A stretch of 26,529 nt of DNA from Chloromonas sp. AAM2 (GCA_004335635.1 QAXH01003383.1:1-26529), one strand, 5' to 3'; shown: positions 1-11,081, counted from the first letter of the stretch. Numbers and translations are program-made. Notes: generated by a model from the letters alone, not told the origin.

Positions 1-614
1 AGAGTGGAAGGATTGAGGTGAGTGAAATTTGCGAATGCCAATGGTGATGATGATGACTCAAATGCTTGTTGTGAAGGCCGTCGGGTGGCATCTGTTGCAC
101 AGTCTTCAACCAACAAACTTTGTGTGACTTTAGAATACAGCATGCCGTGAGCCAAAGTGCCAAGGCTTTGAAGCACAGGTGTGCTGCGAACATGGCCCAC
201 GTCAGTCCGTTGAGTCTTGTTTGCCTCACATGACTTACAAGGCACATAGCGAGCAGTCCTAACACTACGTTGCATTAATTGCAATGGCTACATGCGAACC
301 TGCGATCCTGGCTGGCCTTTGTGCCCTAAATGAAACTACGGCATGATGCACATCATGGAATATGACGTGCAGCATCCTTGTCTATGGAGGTCCAGATGAT
401 CCATACAGGGACTGATGCACTGTTTTGCTCTGCATCCTATAGAGCCCCTACATGCGGGCAGCGCCAGATTGATGCAGTAGGGGCGTGCTATGCCCATCGC
501 CACTGCCGTCTATCCGCTGCATATCATTACTGAGGCAGTTGCACAACTGCTGATGACGTGTAGCTGGCACTCCCATCCCAGCTGAGTCCAGTGACACCAG
601 TGCTGCCGTCTCCA
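1..614. other. Left edge: QCR6 3' UTR and intergenic DNA
   Basis: The part nearest QCR6, about 235-614, is probably its 3' UTR. I found no exon-like reading frame, RNA gene or recognised repeat between 1 and 234. A neighbouring gene may lie beyond the left edge. Confidence 0.5.
235..239 (-). promoter_or_regulatory. Candidate TGTAA polyadenylation signal for QCR6
   Basis: The sequence ttaca on the plus strand reads TGTAA on the minus strand. TGTAA is the usual poly(A) signal of green algae. It is the only copy between the QCR6 stop codon and the left edge that I found in the right orientation, and it gives a 3' UTR of about 380 nt. The pentamer is short, so chance occurrence is possible. Confidence 0.4.
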
Positions 615-1275
615 TCACTTAAGTGTAGCGAAAATTTTGGGGGCAGCCTGCGTGCGTTATTACAATGAGAAACAGGTTACAACCCATCCTGTCTAGGTCT
701 AGGCAATTCACGGTGCAGCTGTTGTATCCCTCCCTGTCTGCATGTGCATGCTGGTGTCTCGCCCTGGCTGCAGTCTGCACACTTACGCAATGGTCCACGC
801 ATGACCAGAAGTCAAAGTATTGACCCGAGCAGTGCGCCTGGCCTGTGGTGTCGTTTTTGATCCTTTCAACACAGGCCTGCGGCAGGTGCAACACAACGGG
901 CAGGATCAGGATTTGGCTTTGGTTGCTACCAGAGCTTCAAGCTACAAATCATTGCAGCATGCGGCCCTTGCCTTGTATGCCTGCCATTCCCGCACGCAGT
1001 GCGACTTGCATTCTTCTTCAATCTGCAATCAACAAGTGGACAAACAGCCCATCGTGACGCCTGCTCTCTTGCTCGACCAGATTGAGGGGATCGCCATGTA
1101 AATCAAAAGCAGCGCGGTCTCGCATGGCTGGCCCTATCGCCGCTGCAAGCATACCTGTGGCTTTTGGTCCTCCTCTGTGTACTCCACCCTGCAGTCAGCC
1201 GCAGCAGACAAGCGTCAAAGCCAATCGCAGGAGCAGCGCCAGGCAATTGAGGCAGCCGAGAGCGTGCACTCACAT
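615..1275 (-). CDS. QCR6: Mitochondrial cytochrome bc1 complex hinge subunit (complex III subunit 6, UQCRH/QCR6)
   Basis: Exons on the minus strand: 1275-1274, 1188-1155, 1022-972, 876-787, 647-615 (210 nt, 69 residues plus stop). The protein is a small acidic intermembrane-space subunit that helps cytochrome c dock on cytochrome c1 in complex III. The N-terminus MVEYTEEDQKPQ is followed by IEEECKSHC and by GQYFDFWSC, which match the plant QCR6 family closely. Cysteines 21/31 and 45/55 form twin C-x9-C motifs, and C17 and C59 form the outer pair, as expected for a disulfide-held helical hairpin. The C-terminus APKIFATLK also fits the family, and the length equals that of plant homologues. Only 2 nt of the start codon lie in the first coding exon (AT, then gtgagt); the G comes after the ctgcag acceptor at 1189. 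The intron after residue 29 uses a GC donor (AAG then gcaagg at 971). No cleavable presequence is visible, as is usual for this subunit. Confidence 0.93.
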
Positions 1276-1673
1276 CGTGCCCAGCCTCGTTGTCGGGATC
1301 GAGAACCCGCCGTGCGCGACGGCAATTGAAATTTCTGACAGACCGTTTGGATACACTAAGGACAGGCTTGAAATATAGCTCAAGACTTGAGCACACGCAT
1401 TGGAAACAGTCGACCAAAAGCTCAAGACGACCTCATGGGGCACATGGCGTCGTTAGGTGCACCTGTGGTCTCAGGCTCTAGCTCAGGCTCTGCATGGCCT
1501 TCAAGGCACGGGCTACCGCGCCCAAGCGCGTCTACGGTCAGATCTGCTCACAGCCAGCCACCTAGCCCCCACTTACTCAGCCACCCCACACCACAACCTT
1601 AGCCAGTTTACGAGCACTTCAGCCTGTGCAACACCTGCAACACTCTGAATCGTCCTTGGTGAACTTTCACAGC
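1276..1673. promoter_or_regulatory. Divergent promoter region between QCR6 and the FAM133-like gene
   Basis: About 400 bp separate the QCR6 start (minus) from the FAM133-like start codon (plus), so both 5' UTRs and both promoters must lie here. The QCR6 part includes the non-coding portion of its first exon, just above 1275. No clear TATA box stands out. The stretch 1560-1620 is C/A-rich. Transcription start sites cannot be set from sequence alone. Confidence 0.5.
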
Positions 1674-3395
1674 ATGGGCAAGAGTTCTTTCCAAGCATCT
1701 AAGGCGGCTCGCTATGCAGCTGCTGACCAGGATGATGGGCAGGATGCTCGCCCTGGCTTCTCAGATGGCACGGTGAGACGCTGCATAGTACATACGAGAT
1801 GTACTGTCACCGCATGCACATATGGAGCACATGGGGTGACCACAAGTATTTGAATCGTTTCAATCAGCATGGATCACATGGATGCTGTACGCAGGCGGAT
1901 GTCACGTTTCACACTCCAGCTTGGCACCAGGCTCGCATTGACGCACTCACGGTAGGCTGAGCGGCGCATGCATGCACCACATACACAGTGGCCTACAGCT
2001 CTCTGCAGTTGAGAAGTTGGATAGGGCGCACTGGTGCTCCAATGCGATTGTCTTTCTTCGCCGGGCTTGTGGGTCAGTGCTGCAGTTTGGCCGCTTGCAA
2101 CTGCCGCACAGTCAGGGTCTGCCCATGAACGGCACGTTACTCTGTCTGGCTCTGTGCTGCGGCCATCCGTATGTGCTACAAGGCGTATTGCATGAACAGC
2201 ATGCCCGGGCTGCATCGAGAAAAACTTCCTGCAGTTGCATGTCTACCGTAACTGCATTCGTAGTGCACGTGCATGATGACACGAGTTTTCACCTGGTGGA
2301 CTTGATGCAGCGGCCGCGAATGAGCTATGAGGAGTGGAAGGCAAAGGCGAACGAAGCAGAGGCCAAGTTGAATGCAGCTGCTGAAGAGGAAGAGGCGCGC
2401 ATGCGTGAGTGGCTGGTCAGGGCACCGCAAGACTAGACGCCATAGGTGCATTGATGATGCTGCATGGTGTGTTTGCCTCAGGCACCGGCATGTGCCTGCA
2501 TGGCAGTCACAGTGGACTTCCCCTGAGGCTTGTCTGTAATGAGCCAGCGTGTTGTTCTGCATGCCGTTTTGGTTTGCCATTGGAGGTGCCTGGCGTCAGC
2601 TGGTCTGTGCACTGTTGGTGGTTTAGGCATGTGCCTTGTTACCCCATGCCTGACCAGTGGCCTGCTGTCTTGCGCAGGCGAGTTCAGGGCTCAGCTAGAG
2701 GCGGACCGGGCAGCGCGGATGGGGGGCAAGCCACTCGGGAAACCGGACAAAGACAAAGACAAGGCCAAGAAGAAGAGTAAGTTATACAAGGAAAGGAACA
2801 ACGCGCTGAGGTGGTATCATACCCACATGCAGGCTGTAGACCATAATTGTATTGTTGTACAGTGCCCTGCTTTGCAAGCGCAGGACCACACACGGTGCAA
2901 GCCACCTCGGGGGTGTCTCCTTGCCTTGTTTGTCTTTATTATGGCGTTGGTTGCAATCAATCGCTCTGGGACATGGCAAGGATAGGTTGCTTCACATACC
3001 CGTTCAAGTACGAATGCAGACCTGCTGCAGCATGTCTGTTGCTGACAATGGCACGCGGCAACGTGCTTGATCTGGCCAACCCTCCACACACCGCCCGTGC
3101 CTGCCTGCCTGTTTGTTTGCTGCACTGCACAGAGAAGAAGAGCAGCAAAGACAAGAAAACCAAGAAGGAGAGCAAAAAACACAAGAAGGAAAAGAGCAGC
3201 AAGAAGAGCAGCAAAGACAAGAAGGGCAGCAAGGACAGGAAGCGGCGGCGCTCTGACAGCCCTTCCTCCTCCACTTCTGACTCGGACTCAGACAGCGGGA
3301 GCAGCAGTAGTGACAGCGAGGGGGAGGCGGCCAGGAAGCGCAAGCGAGGGGCGGACGAGCCTGTCAGGCTGTCCGAGTTCCTCAAAGGGCCTTGA
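1674..3395 (+). CDS. FAM133-like Lys/Ser-rich, probably nuclear protein
   Basis: Exons 1674-1772, 1895-1951, 2311-2404, 2678-2776, 3133-3395 (612 nt, 203 residues plus stop). The start ATG opens MGKSSFQASKAARY and is the first ATG in the frame. Three blocks match plant proteins annotated as FAM133-like, in the same order: FHTPAWHQARIDAL (about 38-51), SYEEWKAK (57-64) and REFRAQLEADRAARM (84-98). From about 104 the chain turns into KKSSKDKK-type lysine/serine repeats. It then has an RKRRR cluster, an SDSDSDSGSSSSDSEGE acidic-serine tract and an RKRKRG cluster, and ends PVRLSEFLKGP. The basic clusters look like nuclear localisation signals, and the Ser/Asp tract looks like a casein-kinase-2 target; both are inferences. 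The function is not known with confidence; animal FAM133 is a nuclear Lys/Ser-rich protein. The first four introns all follow good GT donors. The second intron falls where the plant alignment joins the tryptophan motif to the EEW motif. Confidence 0.85.
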
Positions 3396-5311
3396 CACAG
3401 CATCGCTACCGCTGGTTGGAGTGGCATGCACCAGATTGGCCACCTGCCACGTGTGTGCTTACAAGCAACCTTGATGCATACAAGAGGGGTTTGGCCCTGA
3501 AACTGATGAGACAAGCATAGTCTCAACTTAATGGCAATACGTATGTGTAGGAATTGTGGCATTGAGCCTGGATGCAGAATTGCTTTGCCCTCAGCCAGTG
3601 TGCCTGACCAAGCCACCTTGCCGCGTGTTGACTGGCGAGTCCGCCTGACAGTACACGAACTAGAACCGTTGCTGGGGGCTTCTTAACAATGTGTTCGTTC
3701 AACGAAACCCACAGCGAGCTTATTCATGACACAGATTCTGTGGCACCTATATAGCAGCTTGCAGTGCGCTTGCTTCTCATCTGCCCTGGTACGGAGTATG
3801 CGGCTAGAACAAGCTTTCGCAGTGCAGTACAACGCTGCAGTTGCAGTCTGGTGAATGGATGTTGGAAACCCTTGAACATACTGGTATCAGCATACTAGTA
3901 TGACTAGCTGTATGTGTTGCTATGGTTCACATAATCTACTGACGTAACCAGGTTGCAGACTGGCCTGATGAGCCGGACAGATCTACGAATTGTGATGGGG
4001 CTGGCTGGAGTAGGACGCACATGTCAATGCTCGCCGTCACAACTTGTCATGATAAGTCTGCTATCATTGTTGATGTACAAGACTTGGCCCGTACCGAGAA
4101 ATTCCTTCTCCGCCCTAGGTAGCTTTATATGGCTGGGTACAGCGACAGTCCCTGTTTCAAATCGGCATAGTACGATCTCGTTCGATCAGCCTACATGGAA
4201 ATCACACCCCATGGTGGGCCTGTTAACCATCAATATAGGTATTCTCTAGTGGCAGTCACTGCAATTCATTCTGTATGAGCTCCGGCACTGTCGCTGTGCC
4301 AGATGTCAACATTGATAATTAGGCAGAACCAGGCTGGTCACAGAAGCCTGTCCCCTCTCCAACTCTTTTAGTGCAGTACAACAACTGCTGGCCAGCTGAC
4401 AGTGCCGCTGTGGAGATCTGAAATCACCAGCATTGTTATAAAATCATTCATGTGTTCCAGGAGACGCCTCCTATCAGGGAGACGGTGTAAGCATGATCAA
4501 ACCAAAGCTGCCTGGGTACTTGAGTTTGAATCTATTGTTTTGCCACTGCAGAGTAGAAAACGAAACGTGATGCATGTCACGGCATCCCAAGTGGAAATGT
4601 AGTGATAGAATTGCTTGATCAATCCAAACAGACCATCCGCAGCAATCAGCAGAAAGTGACAACCTTGTTTCTTAAGACCTTGGTCACTTGCCAACAATTT
4701 TCACAATGCACTTTTTTTCTTCAATCAACCACATCGCAATAAGGTGATCACAAGCCAGGCGGCAAGCCTGGGCAAAGTAGGAAGACAAAAGGCAAGCGGT
4801 AGTCACTCAAAACCAGTCGTCAAACAAGTCGCTCGGTTGCAAAATGAGTTGAGGTCAGGCGCCTGTCTTAAGTTCACTTGTCAAGCCACTACAACCGTCA
4901 CACGACTAACACTACACGCACGTGCAGCAATAGCAAGCTGCTTATGAGCTTACGGTCCAACTGTCAGAATGGCGGCGGTGATGTCCTCAAAAGGTCCCCA
5001 TGCCATGGCTCCAGAAACCTTCCAACCTGGTGCTAGCAACCGGGTCACCAAACGGTGTGCTGTCATGTCAGCCTTGTTTTGCGTCCTAGCGTGTGCCGCG
5101 CAAGATGAGTCGGTTGTCCGTTGGCGCGGAGTCAGAGCCCACTGGGTGCACTGAGGCGCGGGTGTTGTTGTAATAATCTGCTGCAGTGGAAGGTTGGTCA
5201 CAGCCTGCTTGTGGGAATGTACGTGTTGCCGTAACCGTGTTGGCTTCAGTCTCTGTTATCTCGACGAGAACAGCTGTTGGCAATGACCAGGACACGCCAT
5301 CTGCCTTGCAT
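3396..5311. other. Convergent intergenic region, no supportable gene
   Basis: The FAM133-like gene ends at 3395 and the kinase stop codon is at 5312-5314, so both 3' UTRs lie here. The middle (about 3650-4720) is visibly richer in A+T than the flanking exons. A frame of about 53 codons is open on the minus strand around 4040-4185 but has no recognised similarity, no start and stops on both sides. A perfect 12-bp palindrome, catactagtatg, lies at 3891-3902, and the 13-mer agtgcagtacaac occurs at 3821-3833 and again at 4370-4382. This could be remnant transposon DNA, but nothing identifies it. Confidence 0.5.
4486..4490 (+). promoter_or_regulatory. Possible TGTAA polyadenylation signal for the FAM133-like gene
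   Basis: This is the first TGTAA on the plus strand that I found after the stop codon at 3395. It would imply a 3' UTR of about 1.1 kb, long but possible in green algae. Support is weak: a nearer, variant signal may be used instead. Confidence 0.2.
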
Positions 5312-8300
5312 TCAGAAGTCTGCAAACACGATCTCGCATTCTTGCAGCTCCTCGGGCGTTTCCTTGGGTGTCTTGCCTGCAGTCTTCTTCTCCGTGTCCA
5401 CGAGCTCCTGCGCACACGACACGGGACATCAGCAGTCCACTCCGCACGCATTGCAGCACGTGGTACATAGAACACCCACTGACATGCATTGTGTGACAAA
5501 AACGAATGGCTGTGGGAACTTATCACTGGCCTGCTTGACTTACAGCTGCTTACGCGCCACATGAAGAATCACACCACATACTTCAACCATGCCAGGCAAG
5601 TGAACAAGTAGCCATTACAGACTTTGGCTCTGCAATTGGCGGTGTTCCTACCTTAAGTCTCTTGCTGCTGTCGCTCTCCTTGGGCTTGCGCTGAGGCGCC
5701 GTGCGTCTGGCCTCCAGCTCCTCCCAGGGCATGCTGTCAAACCAGCGGTGCTGCTTGATGTCGTTTGCACGGCCGTTCAGCATGCCTAGTCGCTTGGCAG
5801 GCTTGCGTTCAAGCAACCGAGCGATAAGGTCCTGCAGTAGAAAACAGCACATTAAGACCCTCTTCAAGGGTGGAACTGTCAACAGGCAGATAGAAGCAGC
5901 TGTGGCAACTACGTGCACCATCTGTGGCAAACTTCACCACGTATCTCGTTGCTTCACACCTCCTGGGCAAAAAATTACAGCATGCAGACATCATCGCCTG
6001 AGCTAAATCAAAAGAGCAAGACATGCCGTTGCATGGTGCAAGGTATGTTAAGCGCAGTGCTGTGGCCCACCTTGGCGGCAGGTGAGAGGTAGGGCGGGTA
6101 CTTGATCTGGTAGTTTTCGTCGACGATGCGCCGCATGACCACCATGGGGTCGTCTGTCTTGGGCGTGCTGAAGGGCTGGCGGCCCGTGAGCAACACGTAC
6201 ATGAGCACACCCAGACCCCACCTGCACACAATGCAACGCAGGCCACCCATGACATCAGTGCATTACAGCCGGGCGTTGGACTAGCCTCTTCAACGCATGC
6301 CAAAGCGGGCATAAGTCCATCACATCGCCGTTCCTGTCTGGAGATCCCAAGTTAGCCACTACAAGTCCAGCCTGCAACCAACAGATGTCTGTCGCGTCCG
6401 CACCTCAAGAACTGGTCAGTAGCTGCCAGACACAGCTCCGCCTTTGGCCTGTGTGCATTGTGCATCATACCGAGCAAAACACGCTGGGCTGAGAGCAGGC
6501 CCTGCCCAGGTTTGACAGTGTGGTGCCGTGCCACCACACGATATGCCAGAACCGGCATGTCATCTCAAGCACTCACCAATCTACACTGTAGTTATAGCCG
6601 TGCGCCAAAACGTTTTCAGGTGCCACATAGCCAGGGGTCCCACAGAAGGTGTAGGTGCGGTTGCCGTTCTCCAGCACCTTGGCAAAGCCAAAGTCGCCGA
6701 GCTTTGTATACCTGCAAATACCGGGACAACACCAAATGAGCCAATCAGGAACTTGCGTCATTCTGCATGGCCTCATGGTGTACTGAACGACAGTAACATC
6801 ACATGGGCCAATCAGCAACATGTGCGATGCATTCCGCATGGCCAGACGGTACAGGGTGACGTGCTGCATGCCGGTTCGATGCATGCACAATTCTCACGGT
6901 AGGCAAGGCAGCCAGAAACTCAAGATATGCCTTACAACGGCACTGAGCCGCAATCCCTCCCTGGCCCACTCACCCTTGCCCGTCAATGAATACGTTTTCA
7001 GGTTTGAGGTCCCTGTATACAATGTTGTTATTGTGCAGGTACTCCAGGGCGAGGACGATGGAGCCGATGTAGAACTTTGCCAGGTCCTCCGTCATGCCCT
7101 GAAGCATCTTCACCTTGGGCGCAAAGCAACCCACCTGCGCACACGAGGTGAATCGGTTCATGCATGCTAGGCTGAACAGACAAAGAAACTGCGGGTCAAT
7201 GACTTGTCAAACCTGAATCAGTCAACCAGTGGGTTGCTGGTTGAAATGGAGTTGGGTTGACATGCAATTCTGACAGTCAAGGGCAACATGCTTACCATGC
7301 TTTGCTTACACAACGTTGCAAACACACCCCACCAGCTGCTTATGCTTCTGCTGGCTTGTGCACGGGTGTCTGAGCCCACCTGCCACCCTCCTTGTGGCAC
7401 CCTCCGCTTGATGACCTTGGCCTCCGCAACCAGCACGTCCATAAGATCGCCCCCAGGCATCAGGTCAAACAGGAAGTACAGGTGGTATTTGTCCTGGAAA
7501 CTGGCGTACTGCCGAATGCAGAAGGGATGGGCGACGTTTTTTGTGATGGCCTGCTCGCAGAAGACGTGCTCTGGGCACTGCACCACTGCGCTCTTGCGCA
7601 TGCGCTTCATGGCGTACGTTCGCCCAGTGGACTCCTCTGCATGCAGGCAGTGCGAGCGGACATGCCAGTTCTGATGTCACCCTGGATGAACAAATGTCAT
7701 GCCATGATGAGGACGGACACACAAGCATTTGGACACACTAGTGCTGCTACTGTTCACAGGCCAGTTGCCACTTGCTTAACATGCCTGTCCAACAGCCAGC
7801 TGTCCCATGACATACCAGCAGCTCGTCGTCAGAGTGGTGGCCCAGTTATATTCGGATTACCAACGGCTCAACATGGGAGTGGCTGCCCAGTTCAGTCTGC
7901 GCCGCCCACCATGTTGTATGCGCACCTGTGACTACAGACACGCGGCTGAAGGCGCCGCCGCCCAACACGGTCCCCTCCGTCAGCACCAGCGTGTTGGCGT
8001 CCTTGGTCTGACCGTCTAGCTCTGGGGGCACACGCAGAGCTCGCAAACAGCATGAGAGTTGTAACAACAGTTGAAGGTTGTAGTGCAGGCGATGTGGCCT
8101 TAGGCGCAAGTCCAGGCAACTGATGCCATGCCACCTGTGAATTGCAGCAGACTCTCTGGACCATCCTAGCTGTGGCTGGCTGACGTGTGGTTGGTGAGCC
8201 AGTCGCACTGAAGCTTCGCCAACCAGCTGTGAACTGTGGCGCCTGCGGCCTGCTGCACAAGTCCGCAATCCTAGTGCTGCACAGCCGACCCAGAGAACTT

Positions 8301-10457
8301 AGCAGACCTAGGCGTTGCAGCGCGAATGCAGTGGACCCTGCACCCTGATTTTCAGCTCCTGTGCCCTGTTACACCGCTGCATGAGAAGCTTTGGTGCTGC
8401 ATCACTCACCAACGACCTTAGTTCCTCCCTTCCTGAGCTCCTGCACCTCATCCAGATGCCCTCTTGCTCGCACCACCTCCCACGCGTCCCCGTTGCGCCC
8501 CTTCTTTTTGCGCTTGATCAGCACCTCGGCGGGCGGCCGGTGCACGTGTTGGCCGCGCGGCTGCAACTTGGCCATCTTCTGGGCAACCACCTGCATGCAC
8601 CAGAGCCAAGCCTTGTGCTTAATACATGACAATCCATTGGGCAGCAGCTGCGGGAAAGCACAACCAGACAGATGATGCCTGGCTATGAATGCCATGCTGC
8701 TGAACCCACTGCAGCATGCCAGTCATCTACGCGGCAGCAAACAGAGCTGATACCTCGTCTGCATCATAGCTGCATCTCGTGTACCCATCAGTTTGCGCAT
8801 ACCTGTGGTGACTTTTCCCTGGCCATGAGGTTTTCCAGCGGACCCAGGATCTCTGTGAAGGTGTCACGCTTCAGGGTTAGACACACCAGCTTGGTGTACG
8901 CTTCCACTGTAGCCATGCTGCAGAAGCATCATGAAGCATGTATCCAACGTCACCACCACAGCAATGCCAGAGTCATGCTTACAGCATACCCCACATTGAC
9001 AAGAAGTTGAAAAACGCAGCCGAAGGTGCTGTCGGCCCCCATGTCATAATTGTGTCCAACATGTGGTTGGAAGCACAGGCAGTGTGCTCATGTCCCATGT
9101 CTGCCTACCGTGGCTCGTCACTTAGCAGCGCCCGCTCTCCAAAGAAATCTGCCTTGAACAGGTGGTTAACCTTGCGCTGCCCCTGAGGGGTGTTCTGGTA
9201 CACAATGGCTTCACCATCCTTGACGATGTAGAACAAGTCACCACGATCGCCCTCCACAATTACTTTTGTGCCTACAACATGTCGTCCAAGTCACACGTGT
9301 CGGCAGGAAGATCCAAACATTCCAAGGGGGACAATGGTTGAGCAGGTGCATGCTTCTCAAGCTTACCAGCTGGGTAGGTGACCTCCTCAAGTGCATCCAC
9401 GATGCGCATGCGCTCTTCTTTTGTGAGTGGTGATAGGATAGGCACACTGTTTAGAAACAACTCGACCTGCGAGCATGAAGCATCAATAACGTTGTCTGGC
9501 ATGCAGGTGCATGGTGTGGCAATGGCACGCTGGCATGCTCTATGTCTCATTTTGCTTTGGTAGTTTGCCTTATGGAATGATGAAAAATGGGCTGTATGAC
9601 TGCCGAGCGTCTTGCTTCTCTGACCTGTGACACCTGCGTCTCCTGCCCCTCTCGTACGTAGTACCTGCAACAACAAAAAAAGCCACCGATGGCTGTCTTG
9701 TCCGCTGAATCGGCCTGTGCAGCTGGCAGATCAAGTTGTTATAGGCCGGCAGCACCATTACCTGAAGACGGCACGGTCCAGTACCCAGACTACGGCGTCC
9801 GTGGTCGCGGCAACAGTTGCTGAACGAGGGCTGTCATACATAAGAGAAATTTCCCCAAAACAATCCCCTCGTTCTTTCATGTTGACACGCATGTTCTGGC
9901 CTTGGCGCCGCTGAAGCACCTGCAGCATGGTTCGGAAAACCAGGGTTTTGTCCATGCTTGCATGCACGCCATGGTCGAGCTGACAGAGCTGCGAGCGCGA
10001 CAAACCTCGAACTTGCCACCCTTGACGACGTACAGCTCTGTTGCTGCCAGGCCAGTGTCCCCTTCTTTGATGAGGATTTCGCCAGCTCCCACGTTCCGCT
10101 CAAACATCTCCTGAACCACTTTGCGCTGCAACGCTGAGTCCAGTCTGTTGAACAATAACAGCTTAGCCAGAGCGCCCTGTGCATGGGCGAGGGAGCAAAC
10201 TGGACCTCAGGTGCAAGTCTTCCATCTTTCGTAGGTTTAACCCAAATGCCGAGATGCCCATTCCAGACGTGCATGCAGTGCAATCGGCGCACCTCAAGAA
10301 AGGCATAATCATCAGATGAGGCCTTGGTTGCATTAGCTGGCAGCTTCGGAAGGCCCGCCTTGCCTTTACCCTGGCCACCTGCGGCACCTCCTGTAATGGC
10401 CTTAGCTCGGCCCGCTGCTACGTCATTGTCGCTGCTTTTCCCGACAGTGTTGCCCAT
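5312..10457 (-). CDS. PKG: cGMP-dependent protein kinase (AGC Ser/Thr kinase with two cyclic-nucleotide-binding domains)
   Basis: Exons, minus strand: 10457-10293, 10176-10006, 9919-9762, 9664-9625, 9466-9367, 9271-9109, 8917-8803, 8590-8410, 8021-7926, 7636-7380, 7134-6974, 6711-6577, 6221-6071, 5831-5652, 5407-5312 (2,169 nt, 722 residues). An in-frame TGA at 10463-10461 lies just upstream of the start. MGNTVGK fits the N-myristoylation pattern, suggesting membrane attachment. CNB-A spans about 60-175, with phosphate-binding cassette [14 protein letters not shown] (133-146). CNB-B spans about 180-300, with [14 protein letters not shown] (255-268). A basic linker of about 60 residues (305-365) precedes the kinase domain. 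Kinase motifs: GGGAFSRV (385-392), Lys407, Glu424, YRDLKPEN (Asp524), DFG (542-544), activation-loop Thr557 in TFCGTP, and APE (566-568). An insert at about 470-495 lengthens the segment before the catalytic loop, and the C-tail ends EIVFADF. The protein should phosphorylate Ser/Thr when cGMP rises; green-algal relatives are linked to cilia and signalling. One exon is only 40 nt. Confidence 0.95.
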
Positions 10458-11081
10458 CCTTCAGTTGGCAGCGACGACTTTTGTGAGATGGGCAGAAACT
10501 TGCGCGCCCCTCAACTGGCCCACCGACGCATGACTGATCGAGTCAGCTCTAATGCAATAACACAACGACACAATGTGCCTCCAATGAATCTGGCTGGGAA
10601 GCCCTGGGCGTCCCTCGCAATGGCTTTCTTATCGAGAGCTTTCAAGCAACCTTTTGGAAGCGCAATGCGGAGCGTGCGGTGTTTGACTTCATAGGTGTCC
10701 TGCATGCTCCGTGGCACGGTGGCAGCTTTTCACACAAAAAACGGGCGAATGGCTTCGTACACACAGGCCTGGGTCGCATGCACCGCCGCGCTGTGAGAGT
10801 CTCAAGCAGACTGGTGAGCGCCATGTCAATGAATAACAGTTGATTGCCATTTACTTGCAGAATGGCATGGCATCCCATAACATGCCATGTCAGGATAAGG
10901 ATACCTCAACAGTCATGGCTCGAGTTGGTTTTGGCATGAATGGATGGCATTAATGACAATCTACAAGACTCTTACCCTCGTCAACAGGCCAAACATGACG
11001 TCTACCTGCCTTGCACAGGCGCCTCACAGTGCCCATGTGCCTGAATAGCTCAGCAGCAGCTCTTAACCTGCTGGAGCTGCA
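10458..11081. promoter_or_regulatory. Divergent upstream region shared by the kinase and the MYND gene
   Basis: The two start codons are 624 bp apart and point away from each other, so both promoters and 5' UTRs lie here. An open frame on the minus strand (10717-10511) starts with ATG but matches nothing I recognise; I read it as chance within the kinase leader. No TATA box is convincing. An in-frame TAA at 11064-11066 blocks any extension of the MYND gene upstream within this exon. Confidence 0.5.

Noticed and set aside
1103..1417. Minus-strand 104-codon frame
   Set aside because: It runs through the first QCR6 intron in the wrong frame for the VEYTEEDQ exon.
4150..4200. gttcga-type boxes as tRNA B boxes
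   Set aside because: No matching A box, acceptor stem or cloverleaf could be drawn. No tRNA was found in the window.
4497..4697. Minus-strand frame with a Leu/Phe-rich peptide as a transposase piece
   Set aside because: No catalytic motif or recognisable block, and overlapping frames are equally open.
10511..10717. Minus-strand 68-codon frame upstream of the kinase
   Set aside because: No family is recognised and no splice join into the kinase is possible past the in-frame TGA at 10463-10461. It is probably leader sequence.
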